From positions 27,436 to 91,435 of the forward strand of contig CAUDNR010000902.1 of assembly GCA_958430865.1 (NCBI GenBank): a DNA stretch of 64,000 nt. Direction: 5' to 3'. The position numbers were made by a program, and so were the translations under genes. Of the stretch, positions 47,264 to 60,395 are shown piece by piece. The DNA comes from Entrophospora sp. SA101 (Eukaryota > Glomeromycota > Glomeromycetes > Entrophosporales > Entrophosporaceae). The notes beneath the pieces are model-generated. The model was not told the DNA's origin. It saw only the letters and a list, made by a program, of their open reading frames with translations, and searched no databases. The number at the start of each line of letters is the position of its first letter. Position 1 is the first letter of the stretch.

Positions 47264-48281
47264 ATGAAAACGTCAAAGCCTTTAATCATTTTATTTATAT
47301 TATGTTTATTGTTTCAACTTACAATAGAGCAAGAATTACGTAAAAGAGGTAATTATTTTGATAACATTTGTATCTATTATTTATCCCATCTATTAACATG
47401 TATAATTACTTTAGTACCGCAAGATCCCAATCCCAAGCAAGCACCACCGGTAGATCCCAAGCAAGCACCACCGGTAGATCCCAAGCAAGCACCACCGGTG
47501 GATCCCAAGCAAGCACCACCGGTAGATCCCAAGCAAGCACCACCAGTGGATCCCAAGCAAGCACCACCAGTGGATCCCAAGCAAGCACCACCAGTGGATC
47601 CCAAGCAAGCACCACCGGTGGATCCCAAAGCCCCTGAAACTACCCCTACTCCTACTCCTACTTCAACTTTGCCAACTGCCGATAATCAACCAGTAAGAAT
47701 AAAAATGGTTAGTCCACCCGTTAGTAGCAACTTGCTATTTAAAATAGGAAAAGTACAAACATTCAATTGGACATATTCATCACAATTTGATGCGGCTGTT
47801 GCACCAAAAAACCTTAATATGTTTGCCAAATACAACGATCAAAAAGGTTATAACTTCACCGTTGCAGTGAATCTTCCGCCTGATACAACCTCTTTTGTAT
47901 GGGACACTTCCAAAGTTAAAAATCCAGAATTACCAGTTGGAACTTACACTTTGTATATATGGGATGAGAGAGGTCCACAACCATCTTCTGTAGTAGGTGG
48001 CCAATTACAACCTTATTTTGATTTACGTTTTATGATGTATCAACCAAAACCACGCACTGATTTAAATGGTAAAAGATCTTTTTTATTTATTAATTTTTAT
48101 TTGAATTATTTTTTAATCCACATTTAAAAAAATTTTTTTATGTCTGATAGAATATAAATGTGCTGTATGTGATGGAAATAATCCAATGACAAGAGCTGAA
48201 CAAAACAAACCATATCTCCCAATTGCTGTTTTATCTGGAATTTTGGTTGTAACGGTTCTTTTCGTAATTATACAAAAATAA
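47264..48281 (+). CDS. DUF7137-type secreted/membrane protein with Pro-rich tandem repeats
   Basis: Three exons (47264-47348, 47415-48068, 48151-48281) give 289 aa. A signal peptide (PLIILFILCLLFQLTIEQ) is followed by RKR, a possible Kex2 site. Eight copies of the octapeptide KQAPPVDP, a Thr/Pro-rich linker, then a domain with MVSPPVSSNLLFKIGKVQTF, WTYSS, VWDTSKVKNPELPVGTYTLY and FDLRFMMYQPKPRTDLNEYK follow. The end is CAVCDGN followed by a transmembrane helix (YLPIAVLSGILVVTVLFVII). The order resembles the fungal DUF7137 cell-surface family (recalled, not searched). It is probably membrane- or wall-anchored with the repeat region as an extracellular stalk. Confidence 0.82.
47433..47632 (+). 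repeat. 24-bp tandem repeat, about 8.3 copies, coding
   Basis: Unit CCCAAGCAAGCACCACCGGT plus AGAT, with variation almost only at CCG/CCA and GTA/GTG third positions, so the protein repeat is kept while the DNA varies. Several frames on both strands stay open through it simply because the unit lacks stops. Copy number is likely to vary between strains. Confidence 0.97.
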
Positions 48282-49197
48282 ATTTTAATAGATTTTAATT
48301 TATGAAGGTTTGATTTTGAAAGACATTTTTTGTTTTATATTTTTAGAGATATTTTTTATTAAGATTTAAGACTTTTTAATAATAATAATAATAATAATAA
48401 TAGTAACTTTTTTGGATTAATTTTTCTATAATATGGTTTTTTTGGATAATATAAAAATGGATTTAAAAATATTATTATTATTAATTAGAATATTTTCTAT
48501 TTGATAGGCAGGCAGGGTAATAAAAATGTATGCCTATATTTTAGACTTATTGCCAATAATTAATGCATTTTCTTTTTTTTTTTTTTTGGCTAAATTTTCT
48601 TTAAATACCTTGCAAATTCTTCAAAAATTTTAAAGACCCCTTCCTCAAAAATTGCATTTTTAGTATGAATCGATCTGTTCGTCACGTGAATTTCTATTAG
48701 CTACTACTACCCAATTAAAATAAGGTTTTTTAGTAACAACTTCTGCGTCACAAGCTCTTAACAGGGTATTTTCTATTGTCACACGAAACGTTTTTATGTA
48801 CCATAGATAGAGGTATCATCTTCAAACACACATTTCTCACCACATTGAGAAAAAGATAAGGAAGGAAGAGTGGGAATTCATTATCCGTCATTACCATGCA
48901 TGATCATAATCTATACTAATAATAGTTTTTTTGACTTGTTATTATTATTATTATTATATGTAAATAGAACGCATACGCGAATCACGTAAATTTGAATTTA
49001 AACCTCAACACATAGATAGATATATATAAATTCTACCCCTTATATCTATCTATCTCTCTTTAAATAAAATAAATAAAATTTAAAATTTTCAACAAATAAT
49101 TTAACAATTTACAAATAATCCATAAACTTTCCATTAATCAATTAATTCAGAAATCTTATCGTTTTTTATTCTTTATATTTACTTCATTATAAGAAAA
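48282..49197. other. Intergenic region
   Basis: AT-rich, with AAT and ATT microsatellites (48379-48403, 48938-48956) and TATC runs near 49040. No gene seen. Confidence 0.5.
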
Positions 49198-49894
49198 ATG
49201 ATTCCTAGTAATAATGATAATAGTGATGATAATGACAGGTAATCTTTATTATTATAATTATACATTTAAAATTTTTTTTTTTCAACTATTTTTGATGATT
49301 GCGTAATTAAAACTTGATTGTTTTTTTTTAAAAAAAGTAATGGCCACCATATTCATCGCAGATTGCTAAGTAGAGATGATATTACAATAAACTATAACGC
49401 GAAGCTTCACGAAAGACGTCATCGTAAAGTAAGAAGGTCTTCACAAAAACAACCCTCCTGGTTAAAACGCACTTTGTGGACAGAGCTTCCAAAGAATCGA
49501 GAAATGGTTTCTTTTGGAAGTAAATCGAGGGTGGTTTCTACGCCACAAGGTGGTGTAATTGAATTCAAAAGAATGTCGCGTAGAGATCGTGACAAGTGGA
49601 CTGAACATAAAGGTTAAATAGATGATCTTTATAATTTTACTCTTTCATCATTATTCATTAATCTAAATAACACACACAAACACAAACACACACATATTTA
49701 TTTATTTATTTATTTATTTATATATTTGTTTCACATCTTAATTTATAGCACGCCAAAAACCATATGAGCATAGCCAGCCATTGGTTAGTTCACAATTAGC
49801 TGAATCTAATCGAATGGTATTTTTATCTAAAAAAAATATAATACCTGTGCTTTCATCACGATACATAGTTAAAGCAAAGTCTATTTGTTCATAG
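49198..49894 (+). CDS. Basic 153-aa protein, unknown
   Basis: Three exons (49198-49238, 49338-49612, 49749-49894) join in frame. The product starts MIPSNNDNSDDNDSNGHHIH and is strongly basic in the middle (HERRHRKVRRSSQKQPSWLK), with RVVSTPQGGVIEFKRMSRRD and a C-terminus KNIIPVLSSRYIVKAKSICS. No signal peptide or membrane segment is seen. Good splice consensus, maintained frame and non-simple composition support a real gene. The basic patch could bind nucleic acid or act as a nuclear signal. I recognise no family. Confidence 0.6.
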
Positions 49895-50156
49895 GAGATA
49901 TTTTTTATGTGACTTTTTATTATGATTTTTATAGCTTTATATATTTTATATATCGCTTATACGACTTTTAAATAACACTTGTAATAACATTTGCACAACT
50001 TTTTGTATATTGATTGTATAACTTTTTTACAACTTGCATAATTTTAATTAGAGATATAAATAAAAGGTGAATTTTTAAATATAGGCTAATTTTATATTAA
50101 GCCATTAATTAATTATTTTTGTAAAACTGTAAAACTCAAAAGACACATGTGTTACA

Positions 50157-51943
<1,787 letters not shown>

Positions 51944-52819
51944 TTAAAAATTTTTTTTAAAAGAAAACCAATTTGATTTGCATGTTGATTATCAAAAAAA
52001 TTTTTATATTTTTTTAAATAATAAATTTTAAAAAATCCAATACATCTTTAATTTCTTGCAATAACGATATTGATGCTTCATCAGTGCAATTATTACTATC
52101 TAGACTCTGAATTACATTATGGGATTCATGTAAAATCTTGGTGGTATCAAACTTCCAAAAAATTAACACGACAAGAATTTAATTATACGTAGTCTGTGCT
52201 GTGACAAGGTCGCTCATTTGGAGCAAAAGTTACTGTAATGCATAAATATTCTTTAAATAATAATGTCACAGTTGATATTCGGATATATTATTATAATAGA
52301 AAGAATGTTAGTGATAGTGTAATAGTGGATAAAATAGTATTAACATGTTAATGTATTCTTTCAATTACGCGGATAAAAAATTTTATTTTTTATTATTATT
52401 ATTATATTTCTGTACCGCCGATTATTCACCAATTATCGGTGAATATCATTCGGCTACACTCCCTGGAATTCATTTGCATCATTGCATCATCAGGCGCGAG
52501 TCAGAGTAGCCTTGTGTGCACGAGGAATGTGTGAGAATGGCTGTAATGTTCAAGATAGCGTGCTTGCTTCAACGCCTGCTAATAATTGCCGATTATCAAA
52601 CATCGCATATCGAAATATGACAGTCATGCTGCCTTGACATCTTGTGATTAATTATTGTAATTAATTATAGTAATATTATTATTTATTATTAATGATTCCA
52701 AAAGGCAAATACCAATCGTTCGTTATCTTGCTTGATAAGGATCTTATAATTACCCAGCAAGATCTGCTCCGCGTTTTGATTCCAATTAAAATATTTATAA
52801 ACTAAAGGACACCACATTA
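51944..52819. other. Intergenic region
   Basis: No complete gene. Minus-strand fragments at about 52035-52170 (ESHNVIQSLDSNNCTDEASI, LLQEIKDVLDF) look protein-like but have no exon partners. A less AT-rich block at 52400-52640 contains the hairpin TCACCAATTATCGGTGA and no open frame. Confidence 0.4.
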
Positions 52820-53029
52820 CACAGTGAGTCTCGGTATAGCGGATAATTTGGGCAATTAGAAACAAAAATTTCAAAAATCCGTTATACCGAGATTAATTCA
52901 AGATTTAATTAGTAAATCCGTTAAACCGAGAGAATTTACTTATAGACGGTTCTGAGCTTTGATCCGTTAAACCGAGAGTTTTATTAGACATCCGCTATAC
53001 CGAGGTCCGCTATACCGAGACTCACTGTG
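52820..53029. mobile_element. 210-bp MITE with perfect 24-bp TIRs and TA target duplication
   Basis: Terminal inverted repeats CACAGTGAGTCTCGGTATAG plus CGGA (52820-52843) and its perfect complement (53006-53029), flanked by TA on both sides (52818-52819, 53030-53031). TA duplication and CAGT-type ends fit the Tc1/mariner-pogo superfamily. Internally there are several copies of CCG(C/T)TATACCGAG or CCGTTAAACCGAG in the same direction. Perfect TIRs suggest a recent insertion. No coding capacity. Confidence 0.92.
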
Positions 53030-53429
53030 TATATCAATACAAATAAAAAATAGTATATTTGGTTAGTTATTAACACTTCTTCTTTAGGAGATTCACGTTT
53101 GTCATCTGTCAAAAATAAATTGTTTTTCCCAAAAAAAAAACAAAAACAATCGCGTCTGCCCCCAAAAAAAATTCTTTGTACAACATCAAGTTCCAATAAT
53201 AAATAAACATTTTAAAATTAAAAATGCGTAAAGGGAAAAAGAAGAAGAGAAGATATCTTTGGTACTGCTAAAGGGTAAGTGTTTATCATAAGAATGGTGC
53301 TTGTCACCACTCTAGTTAGAATATCACGATACACATTATTAAATTCACAACTAGTTTACATGATTATTTTAAAACGTCAAAAAGAAAAAGCCCTACAAAT
53401 GATTGGTTAGGTAATTAGCCTTCCAGGAA

Positions 53430-53830
53430 AAGAAAGGCCAAATCTCAGGCGTGTATATATATATATACACACAAATGGAACCAAAATTGTTGCCTCAAAA
53501 AGGCCCAAGAACTGGAAAAAGTTTTTAATTTCTAGTTGGATCGATGAAAAGGATGATCTATTTAATAGTAGGAAATTACCATATGAACTTTCATTAATCC
53601 TTGGCGATCCTTGGATATGTATATCTTTCAGAATCAATGCTATTAAGAAAATGAGGGAACGATTCTGAAGGAGACGACAATTCTGAAGATTTTGAAGACG
53701 ATGATTCTGAAGACGATGATGATTCTGAAGAAGACGATTTTAAAGACAATAATTTTAAAGAAGATGACAACGATTCTGAAGATTTTGAAGACGATGATGA
53801 TATAATCCAGTATTTCTAGATGAAAAATAT
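53430..53830 (+). pseudogene. Decayed gene with acidic tail
   Basis: Frame pieces KNWKKFLISSWIDEKDDLFNS...YELSLILGDPWI and then a run of (N/D)DSED/FEDDD units (53660-53815, ending IIQYF and a TAG) are separated by a frame change and a stop. GAAGACGAT-type repeats make the acidic tail. No start codon or domain is identifiable. Probably a relic. Confidence 0.4.
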
Positions 53831-54064
53831 TGGATTGAATTATTTTTAAGATTGATAATTTGATATTTAAAATTTTACATATTATCACCAATAAAGAAAT
53901 ACATTATCAAATGATGAATATAATGATTATGATGTCAACCAATAGATATCGAATTAGATGATTTATATATTTTCTTTTTAATAATAAATAATAATAATAA
54001 TATATATATATATATATATTACTATTAGCTAATAGCGGAGGAAAAAAAAATTTTTTGTATTTTT

Positions 54065-55392
54065 TTAATTTGTAACTTTTTCAACTAATTTATTAGTAAT
54101 ATTAATAAAAACTTTAAATAAATTTGAACTTGGATATTCTTTAATCAAACCATTTTCAATATTATCATTATAACTATTTTCAACCATTAATGTTAAACTT
54201 GGATCAATAGGCACTCGACCTATATTTGTAGTTATGGAACTGTCAATATTTCTGGTTATGAAAAATAAATAAATATCAAGTAAAAAAAAATCTCACCCAA
54301 AAATTCTACATCGAATTCTTGAGCTAAAGATTCACCACCACCAGTTGAAAATAAATTTGTACATTCCTTTTTAAAATATCATTGTTGTATGATTAGTGAT
54401 TTTAAAGTAAAAACAAAATTATAAAAACAAATGATTTAAAAGAAAAAAATAATAATAACCAACCTCACAATGTGGACATACAAATCCACTCATATTTTCA
54501 ATAACGCCTAATATAGGAAGCTTTACTTTTTTACAAAAATTCAATTCTTTACGAACATCAGTCAATGAAACATTCTAAATAAGAATATAAATATGAAAAC
54601 TTATTAATATAAATAACAACATTTAAACACACTCTTTTAATAATGAATAACCTGCGGGGTAGTAACTATGACTGCACCATCAGGATTAACATCTTTTAAG
54701 TATTCAACAATTGATATATGTTCATCAGAGGTTCCTAAAGGAAAAGGTTTAATAATTTTTTTCTTTTATTTTAAATCAAATCGTTTGTATATCACATACT
54801 TTGAAATATTTTAATTCTCACCAGGTGGTGTATCAATAATAAGATAATCCAAATTACCCCAAGTCACATCTGACAAAAATTGTTTGATCATGGCTACAAA
54901 AAAAAATTATAAAAAATTAGGAAGATAAAAAAAGTGCAAGGAAAAATTTTATTGAATGTAAAATCGATCAATTAAATATAATCTTATCATTATTAACCAT
55001 TTTTTTTTGGGCCACGCCAAACAATAGAATCATTCTTATTTTGTAATAAGAATCCAATTGACATGCAACATAATTTTTGATTTTCGTCTGCATAAACAGG
55101 AACCCATCTTTGAAAAACAAAAATAATTAATGGCCTTTTAATAATAATGATAAACTCTCACTCTCACTTACCCATTAGAAGCTTGATGAACCTGTTTGTC
55201 ATCTAAACCTAACATATGTGGCATACTGGGTCCTGTAAGATCAATGTCAAGAATACCAACTTTATGACCACCATTTTGAACCAAACATAAAGCCAATTGT
55301 GTTGTCACTGAACTTTTTCCTACACCACCTTTTCCGGATAAAACGAGTATAATATGTTTAATTCCTGATAATTTAGAAGCTATATCGGTCAT
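54065..55392 (-). CDS. CFD1: Cytosolic Fe-S cluster assembly factor NUBP2/CFD1
   Basis: Seven minus-strand exons (55172-55392, 54998-55107, 54822-54893, 54652-54734, 54464-54574, 54297-54366, 54065-54219) give 273 aa, close to human NUBP2 (271). It is a P-loop NTPase that with NBP35 forms the scaffold for cytosolic and nuclear Fe-S clusters. Motifs: deviant Walker [11 protein letters not shown] (about 19-28), [59 protein letters not shown] with the bridging cysteines at about 195 and 198 (and 201), [18 protein letters not shown]. It lacks the N-terminal four-Cys segment of NBP35, so it is CFD1 rather than NBP35. It is divergent from the transporter gene downstream (894 bp apart). Confidence 0.95.
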
Positions 55393-56285
55393 ATTTTCAT
55401 TAAAATTATTTAATCAATTTTTTTGTGGAATCTGACAATTTTTTATACTAAACATGTGACTTTATATGATCATGACTATTACTATGATTGGTTATCTTAA
55501 ACATAGTGGGCTTAAATTTGATTGGCTGATCGACAAAGTATAGATAAATCTAAAATTTCTGATTTGATCATCTGACTTTAACCCCTTTTCTGACCACCAA
55601 AAATTATTTTGGCTTATAAAACACATTAATAGAAAGCTTAAGTTCTGTTTAATATAATACCAAAGTAACTCGAAAAATGATGAGGTAATTCAGAAGTTAG
55701 ATGAGAAGTGTTTCCAAGCATTCAAAATAAATAGTGATAAATATATGAATTTTAGTTTCGATTTTTAATTTCGATTTTAATTTTGATTTTCCATTAAGGA
55801 ACCGGTTTGACGGTTTTTGAACAACATTACACAAACCCTTTAAAATACCCAAAAAAGGCAATGTTTTTCATTTTGGGAATACGCCTCACATATATATACC
55901 AAAAACCAGTTTTCATTAACACAAAATCCATTTTCAGAATGTATTCAATCAATCATATAGTAGTAAAAATAGTAATAAAAAAAAAATTTTATCAAATAAT
56001 TCGAAATTGTTTGTTAGTGAAATAGACCCAGCTGCGGTAGTAACTTCCTAATGCGATGCAGCTAGATAATAATGACAGAAATCCCATTTGGTGCAAATTT
56101 CCTTTTTACTACTTAACACTTACCGTAATCATTTATCCTTATTATTATTGATAATTAACCAAGTAAGGCACACTCTTTCCCAAAATTTAAAAATAATTTT
56201 TTTTTTCATAAATTATAGACAAAGTATATAGACAAAGTATATAGACAAATAATAGTAATAGTAATTAATAGTAATTGAATCAAAA
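55393..56285. promoter_or_regulatory. Shared divergent upstream region of CFD1 and the SLC35C-type gene
   Basis: The 893 bp between two divergent start codons. It contains near-repeats of AATTTCGATTTT at about 55750-55790. No defined promoter element can be named. The plus-strand frame at 55807-56025 is not convincing. Confidence 0.4.
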
Positions 56286-57651
56286 ATGAGCGAAAAACCA
56301 AAAAAAGCTAGTCGTTCCTTGGTCATTTTTTCTGTCTCGTTTTATATTACAACTGCACTTGTTATGGTTCTTGTTAATAAGGTAATTCATGACGAGAACA
56401 ACTGCAATAATTAATAAATGTCAATTAACAAATTATTAAATAATGCTATTTTGGTGTTCTATAGTGGGTTTTAAACAGTGCAGCACTTCCCTTTACTTTG
56501 CTCTTCTCACAGCTTATTATGGCAATAATACTTTTACACATTTCTAGTCTTTTTGGTATAGTAAAATTACCAAAACTTCAAAAAGATATATGTGTTGGAG
56601 TATTTCCACTAATCGGAATAAATGTATTGGGATTAAGTTTTAATACTGTTTGTCTACAATATGTTGACGCAAGTTTTTATCAAGTAAATATTATTAATCT
56701 TTTTTTTTTTTTCAAAAATTTGAAATAAATTTAGTTATTAATCCAATTTTAATATAGGTCGCACGTGCCTTGGTTCTTCCATTTACAGTTTTATTCACCC
56801 TTGTTTTCCTTAAAAAAAGATCATCATTCTTGATCCTTTTATCATGTTTTATTGTTTGCACTGGATTTTTTGTTGGAGTATCATCAGAAAAACTTACGAT
56901 TTCATTTCTCGGAGTTTTTTATGGAGTTTTTTCATCCATCACAACAGCATTACATGCAATTGTAATTAAGAAAAGCTTGGCTGTTGTAAAAGAGAACACA
57001 ATGGACTTGGTTTATTATAATAATTTATTAAGTTCTGTTTGTTTTATTCCTTTGATCTTATTAACTGGAGAAGAATATCAATTGGCTCAAATGTTTTCCG
57101 ATATTTCTGACCCTGACCTTAAACAATCGTCTTCACCTTTACCAACCTTCTTAATTGGAATTGTAGTAACGGTATTTAGGGATTGAGAAGATATATATAT
57201 ATATTTTTTAACGGATTATTGAAATATTAGATACTTACAACAATTTTTTTAGGGATTCTTTGGATTTTTAATCAACATTGCAGGATTTCTACAAATCAAA
57301 GTGACATCACCAATATCACATATGATATCGTCAGCTTTTCGTGGTGTAATTCAAACTGTTCTTGGTGTAGCAATATTTCATGATATTCTTACAATTGGTC
57401 GTGTTGGTAGTATTGGTATAATTCTTGTAGGAAGTTGTTTATACACTTGGACAAAAAATTACGAATCAAGCCAAAATCAACAAAATAAAACCAATGAAAA
57501 TGATTTAGAAAGTGGTCAAAAACTTCTTAAAGATCAAGAGATTGACGAAGTTATTGAGGATGAGGATGATATCGATGATGAGAATGTTATAGTTAAAACA
57601 AATCATACTAATAATATTGTTGAAATGATTAAACTTGAAAAGTTAACTTGA
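56286..57651 (+). CDS. GDP-fucose-type nucleotide-sugar transporter (SLC35C family)
   Basis: Four exons (56286-56381, 56465-56683, 56758-57171, 57253-57651) give 375 aa with about ten hydrophobic helices, a Golgi/ER drug-metabolite-superfamily transporter. Diagnostic stretches: SFNTVCLQYVDASFYQVARA, VFLKKRSS, GVSSEKLTISFLGVFYGV, TMDLVYYNNLLSSVCFIPL, INIAGFLQIKVTSPISHMIS and SCLYTWTKNYE. These best match SLC35C1/GDP-fucose transporters, where TSPLTH and GLQIK occupy the same place. The C-terminus is a long acidic cytosolic tail. Substrate assignment is by similarity; other nucleotide sugars cannot be excluded. Confidence 0.88.
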
Positions 57652-57681
57652 TAAACAAAATAAAATTCTTGAAAAAAAGCA

Positions 57682-57713
<32 letters not shown>

Positions 57714-57930
57714 GTTATATGTAATATATAAGCGTTTCCGATTATTAACCAAATTTGTGAAAATTTAAAATCATTTTTAGAGCAAGTGTACTTGATAAAA
57801 TAAAGCACCTTAGAACAGAAGTCCAAACACTTGCGTTCATATTAATATTATTATTATTATGTAAAATCAACAAAAATTTTGTGCTACTCGCTCATTTACG
57901 GATTTAAAAAATTTCTTTTATATTTAATAA

Positions 57931-58064
57931 TTGTTGTATGTGAAATTGAAATATTATGGAGTGGGGTGAAATTCTGATTGGTTAATTTGAATTTCACATA
58001 TGTAAATTTGAATTTCACATATGTGAATTGCGAATTCACATAATTTCATTTTCACGTACAACAA
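57931..58064. repeat. 134-bp foldback element just upstream of MMAA
   Basis: Ends TTGTTGTATGTGAAATTGAA (57931-57950) and the complementary TTCATTTTCACGTACAACAA (58045-58064) form imperfect inverted repeats of about 27 bp. The middle has a direct repeat, AATTTGAATTTCACATATGT, and a CACATATGTG palindrome. It ends 18 bp before the MMAA start codon, so it lies in the core promoter or 5' UTR. MITE-like. Confidence 0.65.
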
Positions 58065-58082
58065 TTTTATTCATTAATTTAG

Positions 58083-60002
58083 ATGGTGTTAAGGAACTTC
58101 TGTCAAGTTTTTCAACTTAATAAAACACCGTTACTTAGAAGTTACAGCTTAAAAAAATTTCACCAAAAAGCACTTTATGCAACACACCATAATCTTTCCA
58201 AAGTCAATGATATTTACGAGGGAATTAGGAATCATGATAGATATTATTTGGCAAAGGCAATAACATTAGGTTGGTCATAATTGACCTCATGATTATATCT
58301 TCAACTTTCCCTAACTTGATATTTCTGCCTATTTAAGTGGAATCTGCACGCAAAGATCATAAAAGCCAATCACAACAATTGCTTTCTATGATTATTGATT
58401 CACAGAAGAATACAAAGAATTCAACTGGGGAGATAAAAACATTTAGAATTGGCATTACTGGTCCACCCGGTGTTGGAAAATCAACTTTTATTGAAAAATT
58501 TGGAACTTTTTTGGTCGCAAAAGGACATCGAATAGCTGTTTTGGTAAAAAGAGTTTTTGTTTTTATGAATTTGGTCAATCAAAATTCTTACTATTATGAT
58601 ATATAGGCTGTTGATCCATCATCGTCTCGTACAGGTGGGTCAATTTTAGGTGATAAGACAAGAATGCCCGAATTGTCATATAATAATGATGCTTATGTCC
58701 GTCCATCACCAAGTCGTGGCACGCTTGGTATGTTGTTATTATTATTTTAATTTTTGATCTAATATTTATTTAACTCGCGTAAATTTGTAATTTATATATA
58801 TAGGTGGTGTAAGTAGTAGTAATGGTTTTGAACTTTTGAAATTATCAAAATATACATGTACATGATCTTATTGTTTATGAATAGGTGGCACGTAATACGA
58901 GTGAAGCCATGATTTTATGTGAAGGTGATTGCACAAAACACGATTTAATTAGAAGAATAATGAAATATAAAAAAAAATTAACTATTATTTTTAATATCTT
59001 TAGCTGCGGGTTATGATATATGCATTATTGAAACTGTTGGTGTTGGTCAATCAGAAACAATAGTATCCGAAATGGTTGATATGTAAGTTATTCTAAATAG
59101 TGTAGAAATAAAAGATGATTTTACATACATGTGTATTAACTCATATTTTTAATTATTCAATTATCAATATTAAAAGGTTTGTGTTGATGGTGCCGCCTGC
59201 AGGTGGTGATGAAATACAAGTAAGGGATTATTGAAGGTTTACATGACATCCCTCATATTATTATAAACCAAAATTTTTTTTTAAGGGTTTGAAAAAAGGG
59301 ATCGTTGAAGTATCTGATTTAGTTATCGTAAATAAAGCCGATGGAATTTTGGCACAGTCTGCTAGAGAAGCAGTTGTTGAATATACTAGCGCATTAAAAT
59401 ATCTTCGACCAAGCACACCTGTCTGGAGACCCAAAGTAAATGAATGAATATATTATATTTTATTTCATTTGATAAATTAAATCATTTTTTACCTAGGTCA
59501 CAAGCGTATCTTCAAAGACTAATGATGGAATCGAAAATACTTGGAACGTCATGCAGGAGTATTATAATTCAATGAAGGTTTTTAAAAAAGATATATATTT
59601 CATTATCATGTTGAGTTCTTTTTTCAACAATCATTTTTAAATATTAGGATTATAGTGAACTAGCAAAGAAAAGAGGTGAACAAAGAAAACTGTGGATGTG
59701 GCGTCAAATTACATCAGAAATTTTGGAGAGGTATAAATGAGATGTAATATATTATTTATACAACTATACACAATTTATTTGAAAATCATACATATACATT
59801 TTCTTCTTCTTATATATATATATATATATATATATACAGGCTAAGGTCCAATCAATCTATAAAAAGTCTAGTAGATGAGTTAGAACATAAAGTATTTAAG
59901 GGAGAAATGACCTCTGGGAAAGCTGCTGATATCGTTGTAAATCAATTTACTCATCGAATTGTCCAGGACAACGACACTAACTTCACTACTACATCTATTT
60001 AA
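58083..60002 (+). CDS. MMAA: MMAA/MeaB-type GTPase, methylmalonyl-CoA mutase chaperone
   Basis: Eleven exons (58083-58269, 58338-58543, 58607-58727, 58804-58808, 58885-58924, 59004-59082, 59177-59219, 59286-59435, 59497-59577, 59648-59730, 59840-60002) give 385 aa. The G3E-type GTPase protects and loads adenosylcobalamin into mitochondrial methylmalonyl-CoA mutase. The N-terminus looks mitochondrial ([20 protein letters not shown]). Motifs: [12 protein letters not shown] (P-loop about 104-111), [71 protein letters not shown] (NKxD), and [13 protein letters not shown] at the C-terminal dimerisation region. Exon 4 is only 5 nt (GTGGT); without it the frame hits a stop, and with it the conserved LGGVAR is restored. 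Presence implies a B12-dependent propionate route, absent from yeasts. Confidence 0.95.
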
Positions 60003-60395
60003 ACCATCAAATTTCCTAATAAAGAAAAGAAACAGTTTAATCCTGTATGAGGTACTGAATCCCGAAATCATAATTTCTAAGCTCAATAGTGACCTCTCTC
60101 ATTAAAACCAACTGTCCTCGCTATTTATTATATATACAATAACAAATAAATTATTGACACCATTGAAACAATTGTAAACTTGAAAATTTCCTTTGATAAT
60201 AATAAATTATATTAATAATAATAACAGTAGTAATTAAATTAAGAGGATAGTTCTTTAGTAGTGATACAATCAAAGGTGTGAATAATTTCATATTTTGTTT
60301 ATAAATAAAAAAATTCTACATAAATACATCATTAAATTATTATTATTAATCTAATAAAAATATTATTATTAAAATACACTCAATTGATTGACTAA

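Noticed and set aside
47433..47632. Regular short repeats that could suggest a CRISPR array
   Set aside because: Units are contiguous with no spacers, lie in a coding exon, and the genome is eukaryotic.
47377..47637. Several long open frames on both strands (RSQASTTG, CLGSTGGA, LLGIHWW repeats)
   Set aside because: They are other frames of the 24-bp tandem repeat inside the DUF7137-type gene; the unit has no stop codons in those frames.
58357..58578. Minus-strand 73-aa frame
   Set aside because: Antisense of MMAA exon 2, which encodes the P-loop.
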